From contig CALGNW010000284.1 in assembly GCA_937958345.1 (NCBI GenBank), positions 1-14,021 on the forward strand: DNA of 14,021 bases, in the 5' to 3' direction. The position numbers were made by a program, and so were the translations under genes. Below the pieces are notes generated by a model, which was not told the DNA's origin, did no database searches, and was given only the letters and a program-made list of their open reading frames with translations. Below are positions 6,896 through 14,021 of this stretch, one piece after another. This DNA comes from an uncultured Neomegalonema sp. (GTDB lineage Bacteria > Pseudomonadota > Alphaproteobacteria > Rhodobacterales > Rhodobacteraceae). How positions within the stretch are numbered: the first letter of the stretch is position 1; the number at the start of each line of letters is the position of its first letter.

Positions 6896-7993
6896 ATGTT
6901 TAGTCTGAAGTGGTTTCCCAAGTGGAGCCGAGAAAATCCCAAGGACATTTACGGTCCTGCCATTCTGGTCGGTGCTTTGGGCAGTGCGCTGTTCGTTGCC
7001 GCACTGATCGTGACCTGGGGCAACCCGGCCGAAACGTCGACGATGCAGACCGGGCCGCGCGGCGCGGGAATGGGAGTGACGAAATTCGTCGCCGACCGCA
7101 ACGCCGTCGATGCGAGCGTCGAAGACTATACGTCCGAGGAGCCTTATGTTCCCGAAGAGGGCGAAGACCTTGCCAAGGATGTGTATGAAAATGTGCAGGT
7201 TCTGGGCGATCTGACCGAGGATAACTTTAATCGTGTGATGGCCGCGATTACCCAGTGGGTCTCGCCCGAGCAGGGCTGTGCGTATTGCCACGGTGACGGG
7301 GACATCGACACCTACGCATCGGACGATCTGTACACCAAGGTCGTATCCCGCCGGATGATCCAGATGACCCAGTTCATCAACGAGGAGTATGACGGCCATG
7401 TCGGGCCCGCCGGTGTGAACTGTTACACCTGTCACCGCGGCGAGAATGTGCCGAGTGATATCTGGTTTAAGCGCGCGCCTGTGCTTGAAAGTGTAAAGGG
7501 ATGGTCTGCGAACCAGAACTTTGCCACGGCACAAAGCAGCTCGACGTCGCTGCCATCGGATGCGCTGGAAAAATATCTGCTCGAAGACGAAACTGTCGCC
7601 GTGCATGATCTGGAACCGCGCGCCGTAAACGAAGGCACGCCGAAGATTCAGCATACCGAGCGCACGTATTCGTTGATGAATTACTATGCAAACTCGCTGG
7701 GCGTGAATTGTACCTTCTGTCACAATACGCGCGCCTTCTATGACGGCGAGCAAGTGACGCCGCAATGGTCGGTGGCATTTTTGGCACGCTCGATGGTTCA
7801 GGAACTGAATATCGACTACCTTGTGCCGCTGAAGGACACCTATCCCGAGAACCGGCTGGGGCCGATTCATAAAGATGCGCCAAAAACCGCATGTAAAACC
7901 TGTCACAAAGGGGTGTACAAACCGATGGGCGGGATGGATATGATTTCGGACTGGCCGGAACTGGCTACGACCGAAGCACCCGTTTACGAGTGA
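6896..7993 (+). CDS. pufC: Reaction-centre tetraheme cytochrome c subunit
   Basis: PufC (365 aa) sits on the periplasmic face of the reaction centre and re-reduces the oxidised special pair. Four CxxCH heme sites are visible: CAYCH 128-132, CYTCH 176-180, CTFCH 272-276 and CKTCH 333-337. The axial ligands expected from the Blastochloris viridis structure fall at the same spacing: Met115 (heme 1), Met154 (heme 2), Met261 (heme 3) and His168 (heme 4). An N-terminal membrane segment at about 20-41 has no cysteine, so it is an uncleaved anchor rather than a lipoprotein signal. ATG 6896 follows GAGGAG 6884-6889 by 6 nt; in-frame codons back to 6797 lie inside pufM and were not used. The gene replaces pufX of Rhodobacter at this place. 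Confidence 0.97.
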   Translation: MFSLKWFPKWSRENPKDIYGPAILVGALGSALFVAALIVTWGNPAETSTMQTGPRGAGMGVTKFVADRNAVDASVEDYTSEEPYVPEEGEDLAKDVYENVQVLGDLTEDNFNRVMAAITQWVSPEQGCAYCHGDGDIDTYASDDLYTKVVSRRMIQMTQFINEEYDGHVGPAGVNCYTCHRGENVPSDIWFKRAPVLESVKGWSANQNFATAQSSSTSLPSDALEKYLLEDETVAVHDLEPRAVNEGTPKIQHTERTYSLMNYYANSLGVNCTFCHNTRAFYDGEQVTPQWSVAFLARSMVQELNIDYLVPLKDTYPENRLGPIHKDAPKTACKTCHKGVYKPMGGMDMISDWPELATTEAPVYE

Positions 7994-8022
7994 GGGCGTT
8001 ATGACAATGCTCAGGGTGCTTG

Positions 8023-8028
8023 AAGGGA
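8023..8028 (+). promoter_or_regulatory. Ribosome binding site favouring the shorter dxs start
   Basis: AAGGGA lies 5 nt before ATG 8034. The alternative ATG at 8001 has GAGGG 7992-7996 at only 4 nt, so both are possible, but known Dxs N-termini fit the start at 8034. Confidence 0.5.
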
Positions 8029-8033
8029 AGACG

Positions 8034-9971
8034 ATGACGACCGAAACCGAAGCGCGCCCTGAGACCCCGACCCTTGACCGGGTGGCATTCCCGAGTGATT
8101 TGCGCAAAATGTCCGACCGCGAACTGGGTCTGGTTGCCAAAGAACTGCGGGCTGAGACGATTTCGGCAGTGTCCGATACCGGCGGGCATTTGGGGTCGAG
8201 CCTAGGTGTCGTCGAAATGACGGTCGCCATTCACGCTGTCTTTAATACCCCCCACGACAAGCTGATTTTTGATGTCGGTCATCAGTGCTATCCGCATAAA
8301 ATCCTGACCGGGCGGCGCGACCGTATCCGGACGCTGCGCCAGAAGGATGGCCTGTCCGGTTTTACCAAGCGCAGCGAGAGCGAATACGATCCGTTCGGTG
8401 CGGCGCACTCCTCGACGTCTATCTCTGCGGCGCTGGGCTTCTCGGCGGCTCGCGATATGGGGGCATCAACGGGCGATGGTATTGCCGTCATCGGTGATGG
8501 GTCGATCAGTGCCGGCATGGCCTACGAGGCGATGAACAATGCGGGATCGCTCGGGAAGCGCCTTTTCGTGATCCTCAATGATAACGAGATGTCGATTGCC
8601 CCTCCTGTAGGGGCGATGTCGAATTACATGTCCAGCCTGTACGAGAACACGCCGCTGCACACTCTGAAGGAGATTGCGGACGGGTTCGCTCAGAACCTGC
8701 CCGAGCCGTTTCGTGATGGCGCCATGCGGGCACGCTCGCTGGTGACCGGCGAGGGCGCAAAAGAAGCAACGCTGTTCGAAAAGCTGGGCTTTAACTATAT
8801 CGGCCCGATTGACGGTCACGATATGAGCCAGCTTTTGCCTGTTCTGCGTGCTGCGCGGGCGCGGGCGGACGGGCCGACGCTGATCCATTGTGTTACCGTC
8901 AAGGGCAAGGGCTATGCGCCTGCCGAGAATTCCGCCGACAAATATCACGGCGTTTCGAAGTTCAACGTCGCGTCGGGCAAGCAGAATAAATCTGTCTCGA
9001 ACGCGCCGAGTTATACCGGCATTTTCGGCGAGGCACTGGTGGCCGAGGCGGAACGCGATAGCCGTGTGGTCGCAATCACCGCCGCGATGCCGGATGGCAC
9101 GGGTGTCGGCAAGATGGCGGCCCGCTTTCCTGCCCGTACCTATGATGTGGGCATTGCCGAACAACATGGTGTGACCTTTGCCGCCGGATTGGCCGCCGCG
9201 GGAATGAAACCGTTCTGCGCGATTTATTCGACCTTCCTGCAACGTGGATACGACCAGATCGTGCATGATGTTGCGCTGCAAAATTTGCCGGTCCGGTTTG
9301 CGATTGACCGTGCCGGTCTGGTCGGCGCGGATGGCGCGACCCATGCGGGCGCCTTTGATGTCGCCTATCTGACCAATTTGCCGAACTTCACCGTCATGGC
9401 CGCGAGTGACGAGGCCGAACTGATGCATATGGTGGCGACAGCGGTCGCGCATGACAGCGGGCCGATTGCGTTCCGTTATCCGCGCGGTTCAGGTGTTGGT
9501 GTTGACTTGCCCGAGCGCGGCGTTCCGCTGGAAATCGGTAAAGGCCGTGTTGTTAAAGATGGTAGCAAAGTCGCATTGCTGTCCTTTGGTGCGCATCTGC
9601 AGGAATGTCTGGCCGCTGCCGAAGATCTGGACGCGCGCGGAATTTCGACCACCGTCGCTGACGCCCGTTTTGCCAAACCGCTTGATACCGAACTGATCGC
9701 CGCACTTGCCGCAGAGCATGAGGTTCTGATTACGGTGGAGCAGGGTTCGAAGGGCGGTTTCGGATCGCATGTTCTGGAATGGATGAGCGATGCCGGCCTG
9801 TTGGATAGCGGTGTACGCGTGCGCACAATGTCTCTGCCCGATACCTTCATTGATCAGGCTAGCCCCGAGCAAATGTATAGCGAAGCGGGTCTGACCAAAG
9901 ATGATATCGCCGCTAAAGTTATGAAAACGCTTGGTGTTTCAGTCGGTGAGTTCGGTCAGGCGAGCGCCTGA
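8034..9971 (+). CDS. dxs: 1-deoxy-D-xylulose-5-phosphate synthase
   Basis: Dxs (645 aa from this start) condenses pyruvate and glyceraldehyde 3-phosphate, with thiamine diphosphate, in the first step of the MEP isoprenoid pathway, which supplies the phytyl or geranylgeranyl tail of bacteriochlorophyll and the carotenoids. The sequence shows the GHLGSSLG block with catalytic His52, DVGHQCYPHKILTGRR, the cofactor motif GDG 154-156 through Asn182 (in LNDNEMSI), the second transketolase domain with Glu376 in GIAEQHG, and the C-terminal domain. Starts at 8001 or 8007 would give 656 or 654 residues; 8034 matches the usual N-terminus (RPETPTLDRV close to the start). It lies 40 nt after pufC with no terminator, so co-transcription is plausible. 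R. sphaeroides also keeps a dxs copy beside its puf operon, so this may be a photosynthesis-dedicated copy. Confidence 0.96.
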   Translation: MTTETEARPETPTLDRVAFPSDLRKMSDRELGLVAKELRAETISAVSDTGGHLGSSLGVVEMTVAIHAVFNTPHDKLIFDVGHQCYPHKILTGRRDRIRTLRQKDGLSGFTKRSESEYDPFGAAHSSTSISAALGFSAARDMGASTGDGIAVIGDGSISAGMAYEAMNNAGSLGKRLFVILNDNEMSIAPPVGAMSNYMSSLYENTPLHTLKEIADGFAQNLPEPFRDGAMRARSLVTGEGAKEATLFEKLGFNYIGPIDGHDMSQLLPVLRAARARADGPTLIHCVTVKGKGYAPAENSADKYHGVSKFNVASGKQNKSVSNAPSYTGIFGEALVAEAERDSRVVAITAAMPDGTGVGKMAARFPARTYDVGIAEQHGVTFAAGLAAAGMKPFCAIYSTFLQRGYDQIVHDVALQNLPVRFAIDRAGLVGADGATHAGAFDVAYLTNLPNFTVMAASDEAELMHMVATAVAHDSGPIAFRYPRGSGVGVDLPERGVPLEIGKGRVVKDGSKVALLSFGAHLQECLAAAEDLDARGISTTVADARFAKPLDTELIAALAAEHEVLITVEQGSKGGFGSHVLEWMSDAGLLDSGVRVRTMSLPDTFIDQASPEQMYSEAGLTKDDIAAKVMKTLGVSVGEFGQASA

Positions 9972-10003
9972 CCCCGGCTGCTTGAGTAAATCAACTGGCG
10001 AAA

Positions 10004-10030
10004 GCGTGACCGGACTTTATCGGTCCGCGC
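10004..10030 (+). other. Weak RNA hairpin after dxs
   Basis: GACCG 10008-10012 pairs with CGGTC 10021-10025 around an 8-nt loop and can be extended by GCGT/GCGC across a bulged C. An alternative pairing, CGGAC 10011-10015 with GTCCG 10023-10027, competes. No T-run follows, so an intrinsic terminator is not supported; it may only mark the end of dxs. Confidence 0.25.
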
Positions 10031-10070
10031 TGGCAAAGACTGATTGTCCGTCATATCTCCCCGTTCAGAA

Positions 10071-10082
10071 GCGTTATAACGC
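10071..10082. promoter_or_regulatory. 12-bp perfect palindrome upstream of ccdA-like gene
   Basis: GCGTTATAACGC is its own reverse complement and lies 21 nt before the ATG at 10104. It could be an operator, or hold a -10-like TATAAC (10075-10080), but no convincing -35 box sits 16-18 nt upstream. The second half overlaps a 9-bp direct repeat CGCGCTGGC found at 10026-10034 and 10080-10088. Function unknown. Confidence 0.3.
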
Positions 10083-10103
10083 GCTGGCGGGAAAGTCGGA
10101 CAC

Positions 10104-10817
10104 ATGGAACTGATTTTAGCTTATGCTGCGGGACTGCTGACGCTGATTAACCCGTGCGTTTTGCCGATTTTACCGATTGTCGTGGCGGGATCGCTTCAGG
10201 CTAACCGTTTAGGGCCTGCCGTGCTTGCGCTGGGAATGAGCATCTCGTTCATCTTTTTCGGCGTGACCATTGCCGCCTTTGGTCATTTGATCGGATTGGA
10301 TGAACAGGACATCGCAAGGGCAGGCGCTGTGTTGATGATCGTGTTCGGCGTGGTGCTGCTTGTCCCGCGCTTTTCCGCCAAATTCGCCGATGCGACCAGT
10401 GGTATGGCGTCGCAGGCAGATGCCCAAATCGACTCTTTGGACAATAAATCACTGCGGGGGCAACTGCTCGGCGGGTTGCTGCTCGGCCTTGTTTGGTCCC
10501 CCTGTATCGGTCCGACGCTCGGCGGTGCAATCGCGCTGGCCAGTCAGGGTGAGAGCCTGATCTGGGCGACGGCGATTATGACCGCATTCGCCATCGGCGT
10601 ATCGACCCTGATCCTCGGCCTCGGATACGGTGCGCGGGGCCTGCTGATGCGCAATCAGGATTTGATGCGCCGGATTGCCGGTTTCTCACGGCCTTTGATG
10701 GGGGTCGTATTCATCGCGGTCGGCATCGGGATCTTGTTCAAGGTCCACCACATGTTCGAGGCATGGGCGATTCAAAATTTGCCCCCCTGGCTGATCGATC
10801 TTTCCGTTTCCCTTTAA
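10104..10817 (+). CDS. ccdA: CcdA/DsbD-type cytochrome c biogenesis thiol transporter
   Basis: This 237-residue membrane protein has about six hydrophobic segments (roughly 5-27, 36-63, 72-90, 118-145, 152-178, 195-215) and the two hallmark cysteines of the CcdA/DsbD transmembrane domain: Cys18 in LINPCVLPILP and Cys134 in VWSPCIGPTLGG. CcdA carries reducing power from cytoplasmic thioredoxin across the membrane to periplasmic thiol proteins, which keep apocytochrome cysteines reduced for heme attachment. The exported thioredoxin-like gene follows after 22 nt and is the obvious partner. The start has only a weak site (GGGAAAG 10089-10095, 8 nt away). The symbol is used in the family sense; a dedicated role in PufC maturation is inference from position. 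Confidence 0.85.
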   Translation: MELILAYAAGLLTLINPCVLPILPIVVAGSLQANRLGPAVLALGMSISFIFFGVTIAAFGHLIGLDEQDIARAGAVLMIVFGVVLLVPRFSAKFADATSGMASQADAQIDSLDNKSLRGQLLGGLLLGLVWSPCIGPTLGGAIALASQGESLIWATAIMTAFAIGVSTLILGLGYGARGLLMRNQDLMRRIAGFSRPLMGVVFIAVGIGILFKVHHMFEAWAIQNLPPWLIDLSVSL

Positions 10818-10839
10818 CCCACGCTTACGGAGTAATGTT

Positions 10840-11247
10840 ATGAACCGTCGTAAAATTCTGAGTGCTGCCGCTGCATTGTCTTTCGTCCTGACGCCTCTCG
10901 CTGCTGTTGCAAAAACTGTCCAATATGCCCCCGGTCTGGTGAAAGAACGGCTGGCCGCAGGCGAGACGGTGTTCGTGATTTTCCGCGCTGACTGGTGCAG
11001 CACCTGTGCGGCGCAGGAGCGTGTGATTGACTCGCTGAAGGCATCGAATCCGTCCTATGCCGAAGGTATCACCTTTGTCGATGCTGACTGGGATGCTTAC
11101 GGGCGCTCGCCCCTCGCCAAGGAATTGCGGATTCCGCGCCGGTCGACGCTTGTCGTGTTGCGCGGTAATCAGGAGTTGGGGCGTCTTGTTGCCGATACGC
11201 GGCAGGATGCAATTCGCGGACTGATGGATACCGCCCTGACGCGTTGA
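10840..11247 (+). CDS. Exported thioredoxin-like protein
   Basis: The 135-residue product begins with a signal peptide: a basic start MNRRK, a hydrophobic stretch to about residue 21 and a likely cleavage after AVA (24/25). The mature part has a thioredoxin-type active site WCSTC with Cys53 and Cys56, within VFVIFRADWCSTC, and resembles the C-terminal domain of DsbD. The equivalent of the cis-proline loop is not clear; residues 98-103 (IPRRST) are the likely place. It should act in the periplasm as a reductant fed by the CcdA-like protein encoded just upstream. GGAG 10829-10832 lies 7 nt before the ATG; an ATG at 10835 stops after two codons. The substrate is unknown. Confidence 0.82.
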   Translation: MNRRKILSAAAALSFVLTPLAAVAKTVQYAPGLVKERLAAGETVFVIFRADWCSTCAAQERVIDSLKASNPSYAEGITFVDADWDAYGRSPLAKELRIPRRSTLVVLRGNQELGRLVADTRQDAIRGLMDTALTR

Positions 11248-11269
11248 TCCGGCGACCGCATAAATAAAG

Positions 11270-11305
11270 GACGCGAGGCTGCGCCGGGATGCGGAGCCTC
11301 GCGTC
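11270..11305. terminator. Bidirectional hairpin terminator between convergent operons
   Basis: GACGCGAGGCT 11270-11280 and AGCCTCGCGTC 11295-11305 form a perfect 11-bp stem; CGC 11282-11284 and GCG 11291-11293 can pair inside the loop. Read on the minus strand the stem is followed by CTTTATTTATG, a T-rich tract expected of an intrinsic terminator for the ABC transporter gene, whose stop codon begins 2 nt away. On the plus strand the tract is weaker (GCTATTCCGTTTCC). Confidence 0.8.
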
Positions 11306-11306
11306 G

Positions 11307-13145
11307 CTATTCCGTTTCCAGATCGAGGAATCCGCCGGATTGACGTTTCCAGAATCCGGCATAAAGGCCGTCTTTTTCCAGCAGTTCCGTATGGGTTCCC
11401 TGCTCGGCAATGCGGCCTTTGTCCATGACCACAATACGGTCGAGATGCGCGATTGTGCTGAGCCGGTGGGCAATCGCGATGACGGTTTTTCCGTGCATGA
11501 GTGACGCAAGTTCGTCTTGGATTTCTGCCTCGACCTCTGAATCAAGGGCAGAGGTTGCCTCGTCCAGCACAAGAATCGGGGCGTCCTTGAGGATCGCACG
11601 GGCGATGGCGATGCGCTGACGCTGGCCCCCTGATAATTTCACACCGCGTTCGCCAACCTGAGCGTCATACCCCGCCCGCCCGTCAGGATCGGCGAGGTCC
11701 GCGATAAAGTCATGCGCCCGCGCGCGTTTGGCAGCGGCCATCGCCTGTTCGTGTGTCGCGTCGGGCCGTCCATACAAAATGTTGTCCATAACCGAGCGGT
11801 GCAGCAGCGCGGTGTCCTGAGTCACCACGGAAATATGAGCGCGCAGACTGTCTTGTGTGACCCGCGAAATGTCCTGTCCGTCAATCTCAATGAGGCCGGA
11901 TTCCAGATCGTAGAACCGCAGCAGCAGATTGACGAAGGTTGATTTACCTGCGCCGGATCGCCCGACCAGACCGATCCGTTCGCCGGCTTTTATGTGAAGA
12001 TCAATGCCGTCAACGCCGCCGACATCGCGTCCGTACATGAAATGAGCGCGGTCAAAGCGCAGTGCGCCGTTGGTGACACTCAGCGGTGCAGCGTCCGGAA
12101 TATCGGTGATCCCGACCGGTTTGCTGATAGTCTCAAGCCCCTCCATCATCACGCCGAGGTTCTGATAGAATTGTGACAGCGACCACATGATCCATCCGGT
12201 CATTGCGGACAGGCGCAAGACAAGCGCCGTGCCCGCCGCGACCGCACCGACGCCGATTTCACCGACGCTCCACAACCAGATCGACACCGCGCTGATGCCC
12301 GCTGTCAGGAAGGTGTTGTTGACCAGCAGCAGCAACTCCATAACCGTGAACAGCCGCATTTGTGTGCGGAAGGTGGTGTAGGTGTCGCGGATGGCGTCCA
12401 GCCCGTAACTGTCCTCGCGGTCGGTATGGGCAAAGAGCTTTACGGTTTGAATGTTGGTATAGCTGTCAACGATCCGGCCCGTCATGGTCGAGCGTGCCTC
12501 GGACATTTCCTTGGCTGCCGCGCCGATGCGCGGCACGATGTAGACCGCAATCGCGATGAAGGCGAGCATCCAGACTCCGAAGATCGCCATCAGCCGCCAG
12601 TCGAAATCCGCGAGCAGGATAATCGCCGAGATCGTGTAGATGAGCGCGTACCAGAGCGCATCGAGCACCGTGTAAAATCCGTCGCCGACAGCCGGACCGG
12701 TCTGGACAATCTTTTGTGCAATGCGGCCTGCGAAATCGTTCTGAAAAAATCCGAGGGACTGCCGCAGCACTTGCCGGTGTGCGCGCCACCGGACCAGCGC
12801 GGCAACGGGCGGAAGGTAACTGAGATTGGTGGTCGTGATCGCGATGAAGTCGATCAGCGGTCTCAGAAAAAAGGCGATGAAGGCCATCAGCAACAGTTCG
12901 TTGCCATGGGTGTTCCAGATCGTGTCGGGCGATGCCTCTCCCATCATATCGACGATCCGTTGCATGTACGAGAACACCAGCACCTCGGCCAGAGCGGCCA
13001 ATCCACCCAGAACGAGGGCAACAGCAATGACCCAGCGCATCGGCCAGAGCATGGCAAGGAAGAACGGCCTCAGCTTTCGGGGCAGGGGCCGGGTGTCGTC
13101 ATAGCTCTGAAAAGGATCAACGCGGGTTTCGAACCAGCGAAACAT
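11307..13145 (-). CDS. ABC exporter, fused permease and ATPase
   Basis: This 612-residue half-transporter has an N-terminal membrane domain (about residues 30-330, six helices expected) followed by a nucleotide-binding domain with Walker A GRSGAGKS 395-402, Q-loop in VVTQD, signature LSGGQ 504-508, Walker B ILVLDE 524-529 and H-loop His560 in IAHRLST. Such MsbA/multidrug-type exporters work as dimers in the inner membrane; the substrate cannot be told from sequence. I chose the ATG at 13145 because GGAG on the minus strand lies 7 nt upstream; a GTG at 13151 would add two residues and overlap that site. It is read after the EamA gene, whose stop is 12 nt upstream. No link to photosynthesis is evident. 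Confidence 0.95.
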   Translation of the reverse strand: MFRWFETRVDPFQSYDDTRPLPRKLRPFFLAMLWPMRWVIAVALVLGGLAALAEVLVFSYMQRIVDMMGEASPDTIWNTHGNELLLMAFIAFFLRPLIDFIAITTTNLSYLPPVAALVRWRAHRQVLRQSLGFFQNDFAGRIAQKIVQTGPAVGDGFYTVLDALWYALIYTISAIILLADFDWRLMAIFGVWMLAFIAIAVYIVPRIGAAAKEMSEARSTMTGRIVDSYTNIQTVKLFAHTDREDSYGLDAIRDTYTTFRTQMRLFTVMELLLLVNNTFLTAGISAVSIWLWSVGEIGVGAVAAGTALVLRLSAMTGWIMWSLSQFYQNLGVMMEGLETISKPVGITDIPDAAPLSVTNGALRFDRAHFMYGRDVGGVDGIDLHIKAGERIGLVGRSGAGKSTFVNLLLRFYDLESGLIEIDGQDISRVTQDSLRAHISVVTQDTALLHRSVMDNILYGRPDATHEQAMAAAKRARAHDFIADLADPDGRAGYDAQVGERGVKLSGGQRQRIAIARAILKDAPILVLDEATSALDSEVEAEIQDELASLMHGKTVIAIAHRLSTIAHLDRIVVMDKGRIAEQGTHTELLEKDGLYAGFWKRQSGGFLDLETE

Positions 13146-13152
13146 GAGCACG

Positions 13153-13156
13153 CTCC
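13153..13156 (-). promoter_or_regulatory. Ribosome binding site of the ABC exporter gene
   Basis: GGAG on the minus strand, 7 nt before ATG 13145, starting just after the stop codon of the upstream permease. It decides between ATG 13145 and an in-frame GTG at 13151. Confidence 0.65.
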
Positions 13157-13157
13157 A

Positions 13158-14021
13158 TCAGCCGGTCTTGGCATGCGCCTGTGACGTTATCCGCTCACGA
13201 TAGACGATATAGAGGCCGGCGGCCATCGTGATTGCAATGCCGATAGCGGCGAGCCCGTTCGGCAGGTCTTTGAAAATGAGCCAGCCGATGACGGTCGCGA
13301 ACGGGATCTCGAGATACTGCATCGGGGCCACCGTAGCAGAGGGGGCAAAGCGCAAGGACCATGTCATCAGAAGATGAGCGACCGTACCGATCACGCCGAC
13401 GGTCACCAGAAGAGTCCATTCCCAACGGTTCGGCGTCACGATTTGCAGGGCGGCGATGTCCGTGCCCCATGTGACCGCAAAGAGGCCCGCCAGAATCAGC
13501 GAGGCAATCGAGCCGCTGACGGTTTGCAGCGCAATCGGATCAAGCTCTTTTGCGACGTGGCGGGTGACAACCATGAAAAGTGCAAAAGCGACGGCAACCA
13601 CCAGCGGCAGCAGCGCGGGCGCACCCACGGCTGCAAAGCTGGGCTGGATCACCAGCAACGTGCCGACAAATCCGACGCAACACGCATAGAGGCGGCGGGA
13701 GCCGACCTCTTCTTTCAGGAGAAACTTGCCCAGGAGAAGCGAAAAGAACGGCATGACGAATGCAATCGCCAGCGCATCGGCCAGCGGCAGATAGCGCAGC
13801 GCGGAAAACATCGCGCCGATCCCGATGATGTGGAGGATGGCGCGAAAGACGGTGAGTTTGAAGAGACGGCGGGGCATGCGCAGCGTGCCGCCGAGCCACC
13901 AGATCACCGGCAACAGCAGAGCGACCTGCGCGACAAAACGGGCGAACAGAAGTTGCCCGAGAGGAATTGATTCGCCCAACAGCTTTGCCATCGCATCGCC
14001 AAGCGGCGCGAGGGCGCAGAA
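13158..14021 (-). CDS. DMT-superfamily permease, EamA family (partial, start outside window)
   Basis: The visible 287 codons run in from the right edge and end at TGA 13160-13158. About ten hydrophobic segments are arranged as two EamA halves, with the typical PLADALAIAFVMPFFSLLLG end of the first half and the AAGLYIVYRER end of the second. Family members move metabolites or drugs across the inner membrane; the substrate here is unknown. An ATG at 13991 could be read as a start, but it has no ribosome binding site and the frame stays open upstream with plausible first-helix residues (ending LAPLGDA), so the gene is treated as truncated by the window. It is the upstream gene of a two-gene unit with the ABC exporter, 12 nt apart. 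Confidence 0.9.
   Translation of the reverse strand, partial: FCALAPLGDAMAKLLGESIPLGQLLFARFVAQVALLLPVIWWLGGTLRMPRRLFKLTVFRAILHIIGIGAMFSALRYLPLADALAIAFVMPFFSLLLGKFLLKEEVGSRRLYACCVGFVGTLLVIQPSFAAVGAPALLPLVVAVAFALFMVVTRHVAKELDPIALQTVSGSIASLILAGLFAVTWGTDIAALQIVTPNRWEWTLLVTVGVIGTVAHLLMTWSLRFAPSATVAPMQYLEIPFATVIGWLIFKDLPNGLAAIGIAITMAAGLYIVYRERITSQAHAKTG

Noticed and set aside
6785..8230. 481-codon minus-strand frame opposite pufC and the dxs start
   Set aside because: It crosses two well-supported plus-strand genes and the composition is that of a shadow frame.
8466..9452. 328-codon minus-strand frame opposite dxs
   Set aside because: Complement of the conserved Dxs catalytic region; no recognisable motif.
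9931..10113. 60-codon plus-strand frame across the dxs-ccdA gap
   Set aside because: It overlaps the end of dxs and the start of the ccdA-like gene in another frame, has no ribosome binding site and no recognisable features.
12360..13184. 274-codon plus-strand frame opposite the ABC exporter
   Set aside because: Rich in His, Arg, Asp and Gly without hydrophobic core, and opposite the conserved membrane domain of a clear exporter.
13989..13991. ATG 13991 as the true start of the EamA permease
   Set aside because: There is no ribosome binding site before it, and the frame is open to the window edge with residues that fit the first membrane helix.

Overview
The window is the bchXYZ-puf end of a photosynthesis gene cluster from an aerobic or facultative purple alphaproteobacterium. 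It most resembles the Rhodobacterales (Roseobacter/Rhodobacter group). The case rests on the order bchC-X-Y-Z-pufQ-B-A-L-M-C followed by dxs, on LH1 and reaction-centre sequences that align almost without gaps to those I remember from Rhodobacter sphaeroides, and on a tetraheme pufC where Rhodobacter carries pufX. The genus cannot be named from sequence alone.

Plus strand, 1-4228: the last 46 codons of bchC, then bchX, an unlisted 32-codon reading frame, bchY and bchZ. All are joined by overlapping stop and start codons. BchXYZ form chlorophyllide a reductase, and BchC acts on a later intermediate of the same pathway. Plus strand, 4256-7993: pufQ, pufB and pufA (LH1 beta and alpha), pufL and pufM (reaction centre) and pufC (tetraheme cytochrome). 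Pairs of RNA hairpins lie on both sides of pufBA. Plus strand, 8034-11247: dxs (isoprenoid precursors for the phytyl tail and carotenoids), then a CcdA-type membrane thiol transporter and an exported thioredoxin-like protein. The last two may serve heme attachment in c-type cytochromes such as PufC.

A strong hairpin at 11270-11305 separates this block from a convergent minus-strand pair: a DMT/EamA permease (its start lies beyond the right edge) and an ABC exporter. These look like ordinary transport genes bordering the cluster.

Together the plus-strand genes make the pigment, the proteins that bind it, the electron donor to the reaction centre, and probably part of the cell's isoprenoid and thiol supply. 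No stretch over 300 bases lacks a gene. The longest gaps are pufA-pufL (145 nt, two hairpins), dxs-ccdA (132 nt, a weak hairpin and a 12-bp palindrome) and pufQ-pufB (122 nt, two hairpins). I saw no tRNA, rRNA, CRISPR, insertion sequence or attachment site. Most of the window is a recognisable, well-studied system. The less explained parts are the small frame between bchX and bchY, the hairpin arrangement around pufBA, and the ccdA-thioredoxin pair at the cluster edge.
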